From contig JANYJF010000049.1 in the NCBI GenBank assembly GCA_025361885.1, positions 1-39,958 of the forward strand: 39,958 nt of DNA, written 5' to 3'. Each line of letters opens with the position of its first letter. The stretch's first letter is position 1. Shown here piece by piece: positions 9,311 through 18,552 of this stretch. The stretch is from Coriobacteriia bacterium. Its GTDB lineage: Bacteria > Actinomycetota > Coriobacteriia > Anaerosomatales > PALSA-660. A program made the position numbers and the translations under genes. The notes beneath the pieces were generated by a model. The model did no database searches, was not told the DNA's origin, and saw only the letters and a program-made list of their open reading frames with translations.

Positions 9311-10720
9311 CTAGTCGGCCCCTTCGCTCGCGTCCCTCGTCCATGTCAGCCGGACTGCCCGGCGCGTGCTCTCGCCTATGCGATAGTCGTGCGCCATCCG
9401 CACCCCGGCCAGCCATACGATCGCGGGGCCGTCACGAACGACGGGCGTCGCGGCCCTGAGCCTGCGCGGGACCTTCTCATCCACCAGCAGGTCCGAGAGC
9501 TTCTTGGTCCCGTCCAGCCCGAGCGGCCGGAACCTGTCCCCCTCGCGGGGCGAATCGACGGTGAGCGTACCGGTCAATCGGTCCGCGTCGATCACCACGC
9601 TGTCGGGGCCGGCGTCCCCGGTGTCGGGTGCGGTCATCTCGGCGGTGATACAGCCCGCGCCGCCGAGTCGTGCCGCTCCCGGCACTTCGAGCAAGGACGG
9701 TACCAATCCCCGGGACCCGGGACTCCCGCGGGAAACGACAAGTCTACCGTATTCGGAGAAGGCCCGCAGTCCGAACGGAAGGTCACGGGCGAAGGGCTCT
9801 TCGGTCAGGCCGTCGACGAGCGCATCGACATGCGAGGACTCGAGCCTGGAAGCGTCCGCGAACGCGTCGAGCAGCGCCGAGCGCACCGTTCGACGGGCCA
9901 TCGCGCGAGACAGCGTTCCCATCAATCTGCGGTCGAATGCGACCGCGTCGGCCGAACTCTCGCTGAAGTCGCGTGCGAACGCGGACGCCATGCCGGCCAG
10001 AAGCGCGTCGTCGTCCGCCAGGACCTCGAGGTTGCGCGCCAGCGACGCGTCCAGCGACGGGTTCATCTCGCGAAGGCGCGGCAACACGTCGTGACGGATG
10101 CGCGCGCGCGTCCGCGTGGTGTCGAGGTTGCTGGCGTCCTCGCACCATTGCTGACCAAGCGACGTCAGGTACGACAGGATGTCGCTCCGGCTCGCGTCGA
10201 TCAGTGGGCGCACGACACGACCACGCACGGGCTTCACGCCGGTCATGCCGGCCATGCCCGCTCCTTGCACGACGCGCATGAGGAACGTCTCGACGCGATC
10301 GTCGCGCGTGTGGGCCGTGACGATGCGGCCGCAGCCGGGCGCGACTCCCACGCGAGAGCACAGCGCGTCGAGCTCCTCTTCAGCGAAACGGTAGCGAACG
10401 CGACGCCCGGCGTCCTCGAGGTTGAGCATCTCCTCTTGCGCATACGCGGACACGTCGTAGCGCACCACTCGGCAGTCGACGCCCAGATCCGCGCAGAGCG
10501 CCTCGACGAATGCGGCGTCCGCGTCGGATGCTTTGCCCCGCAGCATATGGTCGACGTGCAGGACTGAGAGCGACCGTTCACCGAGCTCTCCCGCGGCCAG
10601 TAGCCGCAGCAGCGCGGTGGAATCGGCGCCCCCCGAGACGAGCGCGAGCACGGGAAGGCCGTCCGCGAACATCCCATGACGGGCGACGGCGGCGCGTGCG
10701 ATGTCAGGAAGGGTGGACAT
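9311..10720 (-). CDS. tilS: tRNA(Ile)-lysidine synthase
   Basis: PP-loop LALVSGGADSTALLRLL, LHVDHMLRG, VTAHTRDDRVETFLMRVVQGAGMAGMTG; stop codon directly abuts the hpt start. Confidence 0.96.
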   Translation of the reverse strand: MSTLPDIARAAVARHGMFADGLPVLALVSGGADSTALLRLLAAGELGERSLSVLHVDHMLRGKASDADAAFVEALCADLGVDCRVVRYDVSAYAQEEMLNLEDAGRRVRYRFAEEELDALCSRVGVAPGCGRIVTAHTRDDRVETFLMRVVQGAGMAGMTGVKPVRGRVVRPLIDASRSDILSYLTSLGQQWCEDASNLDTTRTRARIRHDVLPRLREMNPSLDASLARNLEVLADDDALLAGMASAFARDFSESSADAVAFDRRLMGTLSRAMARRTVRSALLDAFADASRLESSHVDALVDGLTEEPFARDLPFGLRAFSEYGRLVVSRGSPGSRGLVPSLLEVPGAARLGGAGCITAEMTAPDTGDAGPDSVVIDADRLTGTLTVDSPREGDRFRPLGLDGTKKLSDLLVDEKVPRRLRAATPVVRDGPAIVWLAGVRMAHDYRIGESTRRAVRLTWTRDASEGAD

Positions 10721-10878
10721 GCATGGAAGGGTACCCGCGCCGGGGCGGGGTGGCTAGCGCCCGGCGCGAGGATGGGGCTTGCGCGAACTATCCTGGTACA
10801 GGCGAAGAGGAGTACAGGTCGCAGCCCGACGCGAAGGCGCCCAAGTGGGTCATCCGCTGCCAGGTGGGCAAGAAGGGC

Positions 10879-11634
10879 CTAGCTGGCGCCGGCGGGCGTC
10901 ACCATCTGCTCGACTTGCGCGAGGACCGAGTCGGCCAACACAGCGAGCAGCGCCGCGGCCACGGCTCCCTGGAACACGTAGCCCAAGTTCTGGGTGTTGA
11001 TTCCCGCGAAGATCGGGTCCCCGAGTCCGCCAGCACCGACGACCGCGGCGACCGTGGCCGTCCCGATGTTGACGATGACGCTCGTCCGTACGCCCGCCAT
11101 GATCACACGAGCCGCCAGCGGCATCTCCACGGTGAACAGGATGCGCCACTTCCCCATCCCCATGCCGCGGGCGGAGTCGAGCACCGCCGGCGGCACCGCG
11201 TCGAGTCCCGCCACCGTGTTGCTCACGACCGGGAACAGTCCGTAGAGCGACAGCGCGACGACCGCGGTGCGGATGCTGAACCCCAGGATCGGCATCATCA
11301 GAGCCAGGACGGCGACCGGCGGGAACGTCTGGCCGAAGTCGACGCCTGCGGCCACGAGCTCACGGAAGTCGCGCCCGCTGGTGCGGGTGACCCATACGCC
11401 CAGGGGGATCCCGATGGTGATGGTGATCGCGCTGGAGATGCCGACGATCGCCAGGTGGCGCAGGACGAGGTCCGCCATGGTCGCGGACGGGAACACGGGG
11501 CCCGTCGTGGTCGGGAACAGGCGCGTGAGCGCGGCGACCCACCAGCCCTGCTGGGACACGACGACGCCGTACGCGATCGCGGCGAGGGCCACGATCGCGG
11601 GTCCGCGCCACCTGCGAAGTCCGCTCGCGCTCAC
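10879..11634 (-). CDS. Osmoprotectant/glycine betaine-type ABC transporter permease
   Basis: BPD-type permease: YGLFPVVSNTVAGLDAVPPAVLDSARGMGMGKWRILFTVEMPLAARVIMAGVRTSVIVNIGTATVAAVVGAGGLGDPI. Confidence 0.92.
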   Translation of the reverse strand: MSASGLRRWRGPAIVALAAIAYGVVVSQQGWWVAALTRLFPTTTGPVFPSATMADLVLRHLAIVGISSAITITIGIPLGVWVTRTSGRDFRELVAAGVDFGQTFPPVAVLALMMPILGFSIRTAVVALSLYGLFPVVSNTVAGLDAVPPAVLDSARGMGMGKWRILFTVEMPLAARVIMAGVRTSVIVNIGTATVAAVVGAGGLGDPIFAGINTQNLGYVFQGAVAAALLAVLADSVLAQVEQMVTPAGAS

Positions 11635-12800
11635 TCGGGAACGCTGCCCTCGTCGGACGCCGCGCCCTCGCGGGCGTCGTGCGCGGCCGCCATGCGCTCG
11701 TCACTGTCGGACATCGCGGCCTCGACGGCGGAGAACGCCACATCGCCGAGCAGATGGCCGGTCAGATCCGTCACGGCGATGGACCGGTAGCCATGTCCGA
11801 GCATGCGGGACAGCGCCTCCTTGAGGCTCGTGTCCGGCCGCACGGCGTCATCGCGCCAGTCCACGAGCGTCACCGCGTCCTCGGCGGTCGTGCCGATCTC
11901 CACGGCATGGCAGTCGAACCAGCCCTCCAGACGCCCATCGGCGTCGGTCAGGTAGACGAAGCGGGTGTCGGCACATGCCGCGCGTGTGGAAAGCTCCTGC
12001 GGCGACCGTCCGCCGGACAGTGACGGCACGGCTGTCCGCATCGCTTCGGACACGCGGACGCGCCCGAGCCGCTTGAGTGCCCGGTCCGCGCCCATGAAGT
12101 CGTGCACGAACTTGTTCGCGGGGTGGTCGAGGATCTCCTCGGGCGTCGCGTACTGCTGCAGGCGGCCGTCGCGCATGAGCGCGATGTGGTCGGCCAGCCG
12201 GATCGCCTCGTCGACGTCGTGCGTCACGAAGATGACGGTCTTGCGAAGCGAGCGCTGGATCCGTGCGAACTCCGTCTGCAGGCGCTCCCGGTTGAGCGGG
12301 TCGACCGCTCCGAACGGCTCGTCCATGAGCAGGACCGGCGGGTCTGCCGCCAGCGCACGCGCCACTCCCACGCGCTGCCCCTCGCCACCGGAGAGCTGCC
12401 TTGGATACTTGCCGGCGTACTCCTCCGGCGGAAGCCCCACGAGCGTCAGCAGCTCCTCGACCCGCTCCTCCATGCGCTTCCGGTCCCACTTGAGCAGCTT
12501 CGGCACCGTCATGATGTTCTCCGCGACACTCAGGTGCGGGAACAGTCCCACGGACTGGATGGCGTAGCCCAGTCCGCGCCGCAGCTCCTCGGGCGTCACG
12601 GACATGACGTCCCGATCGCCAACGAAGATGTGACCGCTGGTGGGTTCGATGAGCCGGTTGATCATGCGAAGCGTCGTCGTCTTGCCGCAGCCCGAAGGCC
12701 CGATCAGGACGCAGACCTCGCCCTCCGGGACCTCGAAGGTGAGCCCGTCGACCGCCACGGCATCGCCGTAGCGCTTCGTGACCTGCTCGAGTCGGATCAC
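11631..12800 (-). CDS. Osmoprotectant-type ABC transporter ATP-binding protein with CBS-like C-terminus
   Basis: GTG start at 12800 (VIRLEQVTKRYGDAVAVDGLTFEVPEGEVCVLIGPSGCGKTTTLRMINRLIEPTSG); LSGGEGQRVGVARALAADPPVLLMDEPFGAVD; C-terminal CBS-like repeats; 4-bp overlaps at both ends. Confidence 0.94.
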   Translation of the reverse strand: MIRLEQVTKRYGDAVAVDGLTFEVPEGEVCVLIGPSGCGKTTTLRMINRLIEPTSGHIFVGDRDVMSVTPEELRRGLGYAIQSVGLFPHLSVAENIMTVPKLLKWDRKRMEERVEELLTLVGLPPEEYAGKYPRQLSGGEGQRVGVARALAADPPVLLMDEPFGAVDPLNRERLQTEFARIQRSLRKTVIFVTHDVDEAIRLADHIALMRDGRLQQYATPEEILDHPANKFVHDFMGADRALKRLGRVRVSEAMRTAVPSLSGGRSPQELSTRAACADTRFVYLTDADGRLEGWFDCHAVEIGTTAEDAVTLVDWRDDAVRPDTSLKEALSRMLGHGYRSIAVTDLTGHLLGDVAFSAVEAAMSDSDERMAAAHDAREGAASDEGSVPE

Positions 12801-13972
12801 GTGGTTCCTCCCCTGATGCCCGGCGAGACGGCGCGAGCGGCCAGCGCCCGTAGTCCGGTGTCGGCAAGAAGTGCCAAGACGACGATCGGGACGGCGCCCA
12901 GCAGCACGAGGTCGTCGGCCACCTGTCCTATTCCGAGGAACACGAACACCCCGAGACCGCCGGCGCCGACGAACGCAGTGATCGCCGCGATGCCGATGAC
13001 GAGCACGGCGGCGGCGCGAACGCCCTCGATCGCCAACGGCAGCGCGAGCGGCGCTTCCACCCTGAGTAACAGCTGCGCGCTGCTCATGCCCATTCCGCGC
13101 CCGGCGTCCACTACCGCCGGGTCGACCTCGGACAGCCCGATGTACGTGTTGCGCACGATCGGCAGAAGCGAGTAGAGCGTCAGAGCGATGATCGCAGGCA
13201 GGGAGCCGATACCGGGCAGACCCGCGGCCGCGAGAGGGATGACGAGGAGCCCGAGCAGCGCCACCGACGGGACCGTCTGGATGACTCCGACCACGCCCAG
13301 CGTCACATCCCGTACGCCCCGCCACCGTGTCGAGGCGACCGCCAGCGGGATGCCGAGAAGGAGGCCGAACGCCAGCCCCGCGCCCGCGAGCGTCAGGTGT
13401 TGCCCGACGTAGAGCCAGAAGAAGGACGCCTGCGACTGGTACTCGCGCACGATCGAGAGCTGGCCCATGCCGCCGAACAGCGCCGCGCACGCGACGGCCA
13501 CGAGGGCCGCGACGGTGGTGGCGCGGCGCGGCCAGCAGCGCTCGAGCTGCGAGTCGGCCGCGAACTCGACGACCGCGGCGCCCACGAGTGCGAGCCAGGC
13601 GCCCGCCCCGATCGACACTCGCGCTAATTCCGTCGCGCCGGCCAGCAGCCGGACGGCGGCTTGCCCGACAGACCACGCCGCGGAGCCGAACATGCCTGCT
13701 GCAGCGAGCTTGAGAGCGAGCGGCTGGCGGCGCGTCAGCGCCGGCCACAGGTACGGAGCGGCGGCGGCCGCGAGTGCCGCCGCGGCGAACACCAGCAGCA
13801 TGAGACCCGCGGGCCCGGCGTCCATGATCGATCGCGGCGCTCCTGCCACGATCCGGTTCGCGCGGAACACCACGAACGGCAGCACGGCAACGCCGACGAG
13901 GGCCGTGACGGCCCCCGTCGCGGCGACCCTGTCGATACGGCCGCGCGGCCGCACCTCAGTCACCATCGCCAT
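12797..13972 (-). CDS. Osmoprotectant-type ABC transporter permease
   Basis: IVRNTYIGLSEVDPAVVDAGRGMGMSSAQLLLRVEAPLALPLAIEGVRAAAVLVIGIAAITAFVGAGGLG, with extra N-terminal TM segments. Confidence 0.92.
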   Translation of the reverse strand: MAMVTEVRPRGRIDRVAATGAVTALVGVAVLPFVVFRANRIVAGAPRSIMDAGPAGLMLLVFAAAALAAAAAPYLWPALTRRQPLALKLAAAGMFGSAAWSVGQAAVRLLAGATELARVSIGAGAWLALVGAAVVEFAADSQLERCWPRRATTVAALVAVACAALFGGMGQLSIVREYQSQASFFWLYVGQHLTLAGAGLAFGLLLGIPLAVASTRWRGVRDVTLGVVGVIQTVPSVALLGLLVIPLAAAGLPGIGSLPAIIALTLYSLLPIVRNTYIGLSEVDPAVVDAGRGMGMSSAQLLLRVEAPLALPLAIEGVRAAAVLVIGIAAITAFVGAGGLGVFVFLGIGQVADDLVLLGAVPIVVLALLADTGLRALAARAVSPGIRGGTT

Positions 13973-13993
13973 ATCGAGCTTCTTCGCGGAGCA

Positions 13994-14965
13994 CTACTTG
14001 AGCAGTCCCTGTGCCTTCAGCCAGTCGCCGGCGACCGTCTTCGCATCCTTGCCGCCCACGGCAACGTCACCGTTGAGCGTCTGCAGCGTCTTGAGGTCGA
14101 GCTTCGCGAAGACCGGATCGAGGATCGTCGCCAGCTCGGGATACTTGTCGAAGATCGCCTTGCGAACGGTCGGCGCCGGCTGATACACGGGCTGCGCGGC
14201 CTTCGGGTCCTCGAGAACGACGAGCTTGAGCGCCGAGATCGTGCCATCGGTGCCGTACGCCATCGCGGCGTTGGCACCGTCCGTGCCCTGCGAGGCCGCC
14301 TTCTCGGTCACGGCCGTATCGCCGGTGGCGAGTGCGACCGTCTGACCTGAGGCGAGCTTGAACCCGTACGCCCTCTCGAACGCGGGCATAGCCGCCGGGC
14401 TGGTGAAGAACTCCTGCGACCCGACGATCTTCACGGTGCCGCCCTTGTTGATGTACGCGGCCCAGTCGGCCATCGTCTTGATGTTGTTGGCATCCGCGAA
14501 CGCCTTGGGCAATGACACCGCCCACGTGTTGTTGGCGGGAGCAGCCGCCAGCCAAACGACGCCGTTCGCGGCGTCAAGCGCCTTGGCCGCCTTGTACGTC
14601 TTGTCCGCACTCGAGAGCACGCTCGGGTCGCCGCCGGCCTCCTTGTTGAACACGAGGACGGCGTTCGCCGTGTACTCGGGGTAGATGTCGATCTGACCGG
14701 AGAGCAACGCCTTGCGGACCACGTCGGTGGCGCCGGTGCGCGTCTTGTCGGTGACCGTGAAGCCGTTCTTCTCAAGCACCTGGATGATGACCTGACCCAG
14801 GATCGAGCCCTCGGTGTCTATCTTGCTGCCGACCACTATCGTGCCCTTGGTCGTGGCAGGCGTCGTGGCCGAACCTGTCCCGGTCCCGCTCTTGCACGCC
14901 ACGAGGGCCATTACCAGGGCAACGGCCGCGAACACCGCAGCTGCGCCCTTCCAATTCTTGCGCAT
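13994..14965 (-). CDS. Osmoprotectant-type ABC transporter substrate-binding lipoprotein
   Basis: Start at MRKNWKGAAAVFAAVALVMALVACKSG (lipobox LVAC); TIVVGSKIDTEGSILGQVIIQVLEKNGF and DIYPEYTANAVLVF typical of OpuCC/ProX-like proteins. Confidence 0.92.
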   Translation of the reverse strand: MRKNWKGAAAVFAAVALVMALVACKSGTGTGSATTPATTKGTIVVGSKIDTEGSILGQVIIQVLEKNGFTVTDKTRTGATDVVRKALLSGQIDIYPEYTANAVLVFNKEAGGDPSVLSSADKTYKAAKALDAANGVVWLAAAPANNTWAVSLPKAFADANNIKTMADWAAYINKGGTVKIVGSQEFFTSPAAMPAFERAYGFKLASGQTVALATGDTAVTEKAASQGTDGANAAMAYGTDGTISALKLVVLEDPKAAQPVYQPAPTVRKAIFDKYPELATILDPVFAKLDLKTLQTLNGDVAVGGKDAKTVAGDWLKAQGLLK

Positions 14966-15201
14966 GGGGCTACCTCCTTGTCCGGACGGCCGCTCGGTGT
15001 CCCCCGGCCGCCGTCTGTCCACCATGCTTCGTGTGTTCCCAAAAGCGGCCGTCCTCCCTACGGAGCAGGGCCCACAGCGGTGGCGGAGCCCCCGGCGACG
15101 GTAAGATTGGCGGCACGCGGCCGCGAACCGTATGCTGGACGCCCCGCTGGGCACAGCCACCGACCGCAGCCCTTTCCGGTTCCATCGACACAGGAGCGTG
15201 T

Positions 15202-15945
15202 GTGGACTGCATCGGATCGTTCACCTTCTTCCTGGCACTGATCGCGTGGTTCGCCATTTCAGCGTGGCTGCGCTCAAACTCAGCGTGGCTGCGTTCAAAG
15301 GGCTTTCCCATCGCCGGGGCGGCCGACTGGAGATCGACGGACCCACCAGTCAATACGATCCACAACGCGACTCGGGCTGCCGAGCACCCCAAGCTCGATG
15401 GCTTCGCGAGTATCAGGCAGAGCGACCCTCAGTTCGATACCGAGGCCTTCTACGACCATGTGCGCGAGATGTTCCTCGCGATCCACGCGGCAGCCGCTGC
15501 TCGTGACCTGCGTCCCGTCGGGAGCTTCATCGAGGCGAACCTGCTGGCGCAGATCGGCGCGCACATGCGAGGAGAGACCGATGCGGCCCAGATCCTGCAG
15601 CCGGGCGAGCTCGAGCCGCTGCGGATCGCAGCCATGTCGGTCGACAGGCGGGACGGCTACGATGTGGTGTACGTCCTCATCCAGGTCAAAGGACCCTCGG
15701 ACGCCGCCGACGACATCGTCGAGAACCCTGACGCCGATACACCGGAGCCGGTCGTGAGGTTCCGGGAATACTGGACTTTGGTACGTGCGGTCGGCGCGGT
15801 CAGCCGCGCCGGTCGGTCCATCCACAAGTGCCCGAACTGCGGCGGCCCCATCGACACCGATGACCGCTCCACCTGCTCGTATTGCGGCGTGAGGATGGCC
15901 GACCCGGCATACGACTGGGTCGTGCGCAAGATCGCCGCGGACTGA
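15202..15945 (+). CDS. Tim44-like domain protein with N-terminal TM and C-terminal zinc ribbon
   Basis: GTG at 15202 with upstream CAGGAG; TM FTFFLALIAWFAISAWL; C-terminal KCPNCGGPIDTDDRSTCSYCGVRMADPAYDWVVRKI; paralogous to the 18553-19488 product. Confidence 0.8.
   Translation: MDCIGSFTFFLALIAWFAISAWLRSNSAWLRSKGFPIAGAADWRSTDPPVNTIHNATRAAEHPKLDGFASIRQSDPQFDTEAFYDHVREMFLAIHAAAAARDLRPVGSFIEANLLAQIGAHMRGETDAAQILQPGELEPLRIAAMSVDRRDGYDVVYVLIQVKGPSDAADDIVENPDADTPEPVVRFREYWTLVRAVGAVSRAGRSIHKCPNCGGPIDTDDRSTCSYCGVRMADPAYDWVVRKIAAD
15259..15300. repeat. Two-copy 21-bp tandem repeat inside the 15202-15945 gene
   Basis: tcagcgtggctgcgctcaaac / tcagcgtggctgcgttcaaag, encoding SAWLRSN-SAWLRSK. Confidence 0.9.
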
Positions 15946-15975
15946 CGTCGCATCATGATCAGGGGGCGAACGAAC

Positions 15976-17250
15976 ATGGATGTCGCTGGACCGAAAGCAC
16001 TCTCGACCACCACTGCGAAGAAACGCGTCATCATCGCCGGCGGCGGCTATGCGGGCATGACGATAGCCGTGACGCTGGCGCACCGGATGCGTCCGGCTGA
16101 CGATATCGAGATCGTGCTGGTGGAGTCGCGCCCATACCAGCAGGCGCTCTCTGAGCTCGACCTCGTCGCCGCGGGCACGTCACGGCCGCAGTTCGCAGAG
16201 CTGTGGCATGCGGACATCTTCCGAGGACTGCCCATCACCTGCGTCTACGAACGGCTGGAGTGCGTGGAGCCGTCGACGCACTGCATCACCGTCGGGCCGC
16301 GCGGCGAGACGGGCGACGTGATCCCCTACTGGCGCCTCGTGGTGGCAACAGGCGCCATCGCCACGACGCCCCCCGTGCCCGGGCTCAAGGAGCACGCCGT
16401 CACCATGTGGTGCGTGCCGGACGCCCACGAGCTGCAACGTCGGATCGAGAAGCAGTTCAAGATCGCCGCGATGCTGCCCGACCGCGCCGACCGGGAGGCG
16501 GCGCTGAGCTTCACGGTCGTCGGCGGCGGGGCGACCGGTGTCGAGATCATCGGCACCGTCGCCTCGGAGCTGCCCCGGATGATCCGACGCGCCGGGCTCG
16601 ATCCCACCGAGATGAAGCTGCGCCTGGTCGAGGGCCGCTCCGACATCCTGTTCGATCTGCCTGAGACGCAGCGCCTGCGCGCCCGCCGCCGGCTGGCCAA
16701 GATGGGCGTCGAGGTCGTGCTGGGCGAGAAGCTCACCCGGGTCGAGGACGGCGTCGCGTACGTCGAGTCGGGCCGGGCCATCCCCTCGCCCGTTCTCGTG
16801 TGGTGCGGCGGTGCCCACGCGGACCCCGACGCCGTCCGATGGGGCATGTCCTTCGACAACTCCGGCCGCCTGGTGTGCGACTCGATGCTCAAGTCCACGG
16901 ACGCGGACGACATCTACGTCATCGGGGACGTGGCGGCGTTCAAGGACCCGAAGAACGGACGGGTTCTCCCGATGCTCGCCCAGTTCGCCATCCGCGAGGC
17001 CGAACAGGCGGCGGTCAGCATCCTGTCCGAGGCGCGGGGCGGGCAGCCGGAGCCCTTCGCGCCACACATGCATGGCGAGTTCGTCTCGGTCGGCCCGCAC
17101 TGGGGCGTCGGGTGGATGTTCAAGCTCAACGTGAGCGGTTGGTTCGCCATCTTCATGAAGCGGCTCACGTACGTGATGTACTGGCTGCAGGTCGGCAGCT
17201 TCCGGCTGGCGGCCCGGCGCACGCGACAGATGCTGAGGTTGCGCAGGTAG
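15976..17250 (+). CDS. Type II NADH dehydrogenase-like FAD-dependent pyridine nucleotide oxidoreductase
   Basis: GGGYAGMTIAVTLA and VVGGGATGVEIIGTVASEL dinucleotide folds, YVIGDVAAF FAD motif, C-terminal amphipathic/hydrophobic tail (GWFAIFMKRLTYVMYWLQVGSFRLAARRTRQM). Confidence 0.9.
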   Translation: MDVAGPKALSTTTAKKRVIIAGGGYAGMTIAVTLAHRMRPADDIEIVLVESRPYQQALSELDLVAAGTSRPQFAELWHADIFRGLPITCVYERLECVEPSTHCITVGPRGETGDVIPYWRLVVATGAIATTPPVPGLKEHAVTMWCVPDAHELQRRIEKQFKIAAMLPDRADREAALSFTVVGGGATGVEIIGTVASELPRMIRRAGLDPTEMKLRLVEGRSDILFDLPETQRLRARRRLAKMGVEVVLGEKLTRVEDGVAYVESGRAIPSPVLVWCGGAHADPDAVRWGMSFDNSGRLVCDSMLKSTDADDIYVIGDVAAFKDPKNGRVLPMLAQFAIREAEQAAVSILSEARGGQPEPFAPHMHGEFVSVGPHWGVGWMFKLNVSGWFAIFMKRLTYVMYWLQVGSFRLAARRTRQMLRLRR

Positions 17251-17405
17251 CTGTGCGCACGATGGACAAGGGGCTCGCCCGCAGTTGACCGGTCCCCGCG
17301 GAGCGCTGAATATGTGAGCGCGGGGCACAGGGGAACATCACATGCGGCGCGAAGCCGACCGCGACTCCATAGCAGACCCTCATGAACTCTAGAAAGGCGA
17401 ACACC

Positions 17406-18539
17406 ATGGGATTGATGGACGGATTCAAGGGCGAGGTAAAGCAACAATTCATCGCGCGGCCGGATGGGTCGAAGGACCTGGTCCTGTACAAATGGCCGGA
17501 GACGAACATCCGCATGCTGTCGGTGGTCACGGTCCAGCCCGACGAGTGGGCCTACTTCATCAAGCAGGGGCAGGTCGCCGGCTACCTCCAAGGCGGCCAG
17601 CACAAGCTCGACGGCGCGCAGATCCCGTTCCTCGGCGGCCTGATCGACAGCTTCACCGGCGGCAACGTGCTCATGGCGGAACTGTACTTCATCTCCAGCC
17701 GCGAGTTCGCGAACAACAAGTTCGGCGGGTCGATGGGCGAGGTGGAAGACCCGGGCACTGGTGAGGTGGTGCGCTGCGGCGTCTACGGCGAGTTCGTGTA
17801 CAAGGTCGTGGACCCCGGCAAGCTGATCCTGAACCTGCTCGGCACGCAGACCATCAGCAGCAACGACTTCATCATCGACGCGATCAAAGACCAACTCACG
17901 AAGATCCTGCGCGCGACGGTCAACGGCAAGATGAAGGCCGAGAAGTGGTCGCTTCTCGACATCACCGATGGCACCTACACCCTGGATTTCGAGAAGGCCA
18001 TCGTGGCCACGGCGATCGAGTACCTCGAGCCGTTCGGGCTGCAGATCACGCGCATCGAGGACTTCCTCGTCAACATGGACGACGCCGATCGCCAGCGGCT
18101 CCTCGACATCAAGGACCGAATGGCGAAGATGCGTCTAGCCGGCGACCCGCGCTACATGGCGGCGGCCCAGACCGAGGCCATGTTCGGCGCGGCCGAGGGC
18201 ATGAAGCAGGGCGGCGACGGCGTCGGCATGGCCGGACTGTTCGTCGGCGCCGGCATCGGACAGGCCGTTGCGGGCGGCATCCAATCCGGCCAGGTCCAGC
18301 AGCAGGCGTCACAGGCGGCGCAGGCCGAGCAGGCTGCCGTCGCGGCAGCCGCGGCGCCGGTCGCTCCCGCGGCAGCGGCGACCATGACCTGCCCCAACTG
18401 CGGCAAGACCATCCCCGCCGACGCCAAGTTCTGCCCGGAATGCGGCTTCGGCCTCGGCGCAAAGAAGTGCAGCAACTGTGGGGCGGACGTACCCCCGGGC
18501 TCCAAGTTCTGTCCCGAGTGCGGCACGAAGCAGGAGTAG
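17406..18539 (+). CDS. SPFH-domain protein with double C-terminal zinc ribbon
   Basis: MGLMDGFKGEVKQQFIARPDGSKDLVLYKWPETNIRMLSVVTVQPDEWAYFIKQG...; C-terminal CPNCGKTIPADAKFCPECG and CSNCGADVPPGSKFCPECG. Confidence 0.92.
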   Translation: MGLMDGFKGEVKQQFIARPDGSKDLVLYKWPETNIRMLSVVTVQPDEWAYFIKQGQVAGYLQGGQHKLDGAQIPFLGGLIDSFTGGNVLMAELYFISSREFANNKFGGSMGEVEDPGTGEVVRCGVYGEFVYKVVDPGKLILNLLGTQTISSNDFIIDAIKDQLTKILRATVNGKMKAEKWSLLDITDGTYTLDFEKAIVATAIEYLEPFGLQITRIEDFLVNMDDADRQRLLDIKDRMAKMRLAGDPRYMAAAQTEAMFGAAEGMKQGGDGVGMAGLFVGAGIGQAVAGGIQSGQVQQQASQAAQAEQAAVAAAAAPVAPAAAATMTCPNCGKTIPADAKFCPECGFGLGAKKCSNCGADVPPGSKFCPECGTKQE

Positions 18540-18552
18540 GGGGACAAGGGTC

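Noticed and set aside
12801-13748. N-terminal extension of the 705-aa ORF 11631..13748 as a giant ABC protein
   Set aside because: The upstream part is out of frame with the real permease gene at 12797-13972; the ATPase starts at GTG 12800 with a 4-bp overlap.
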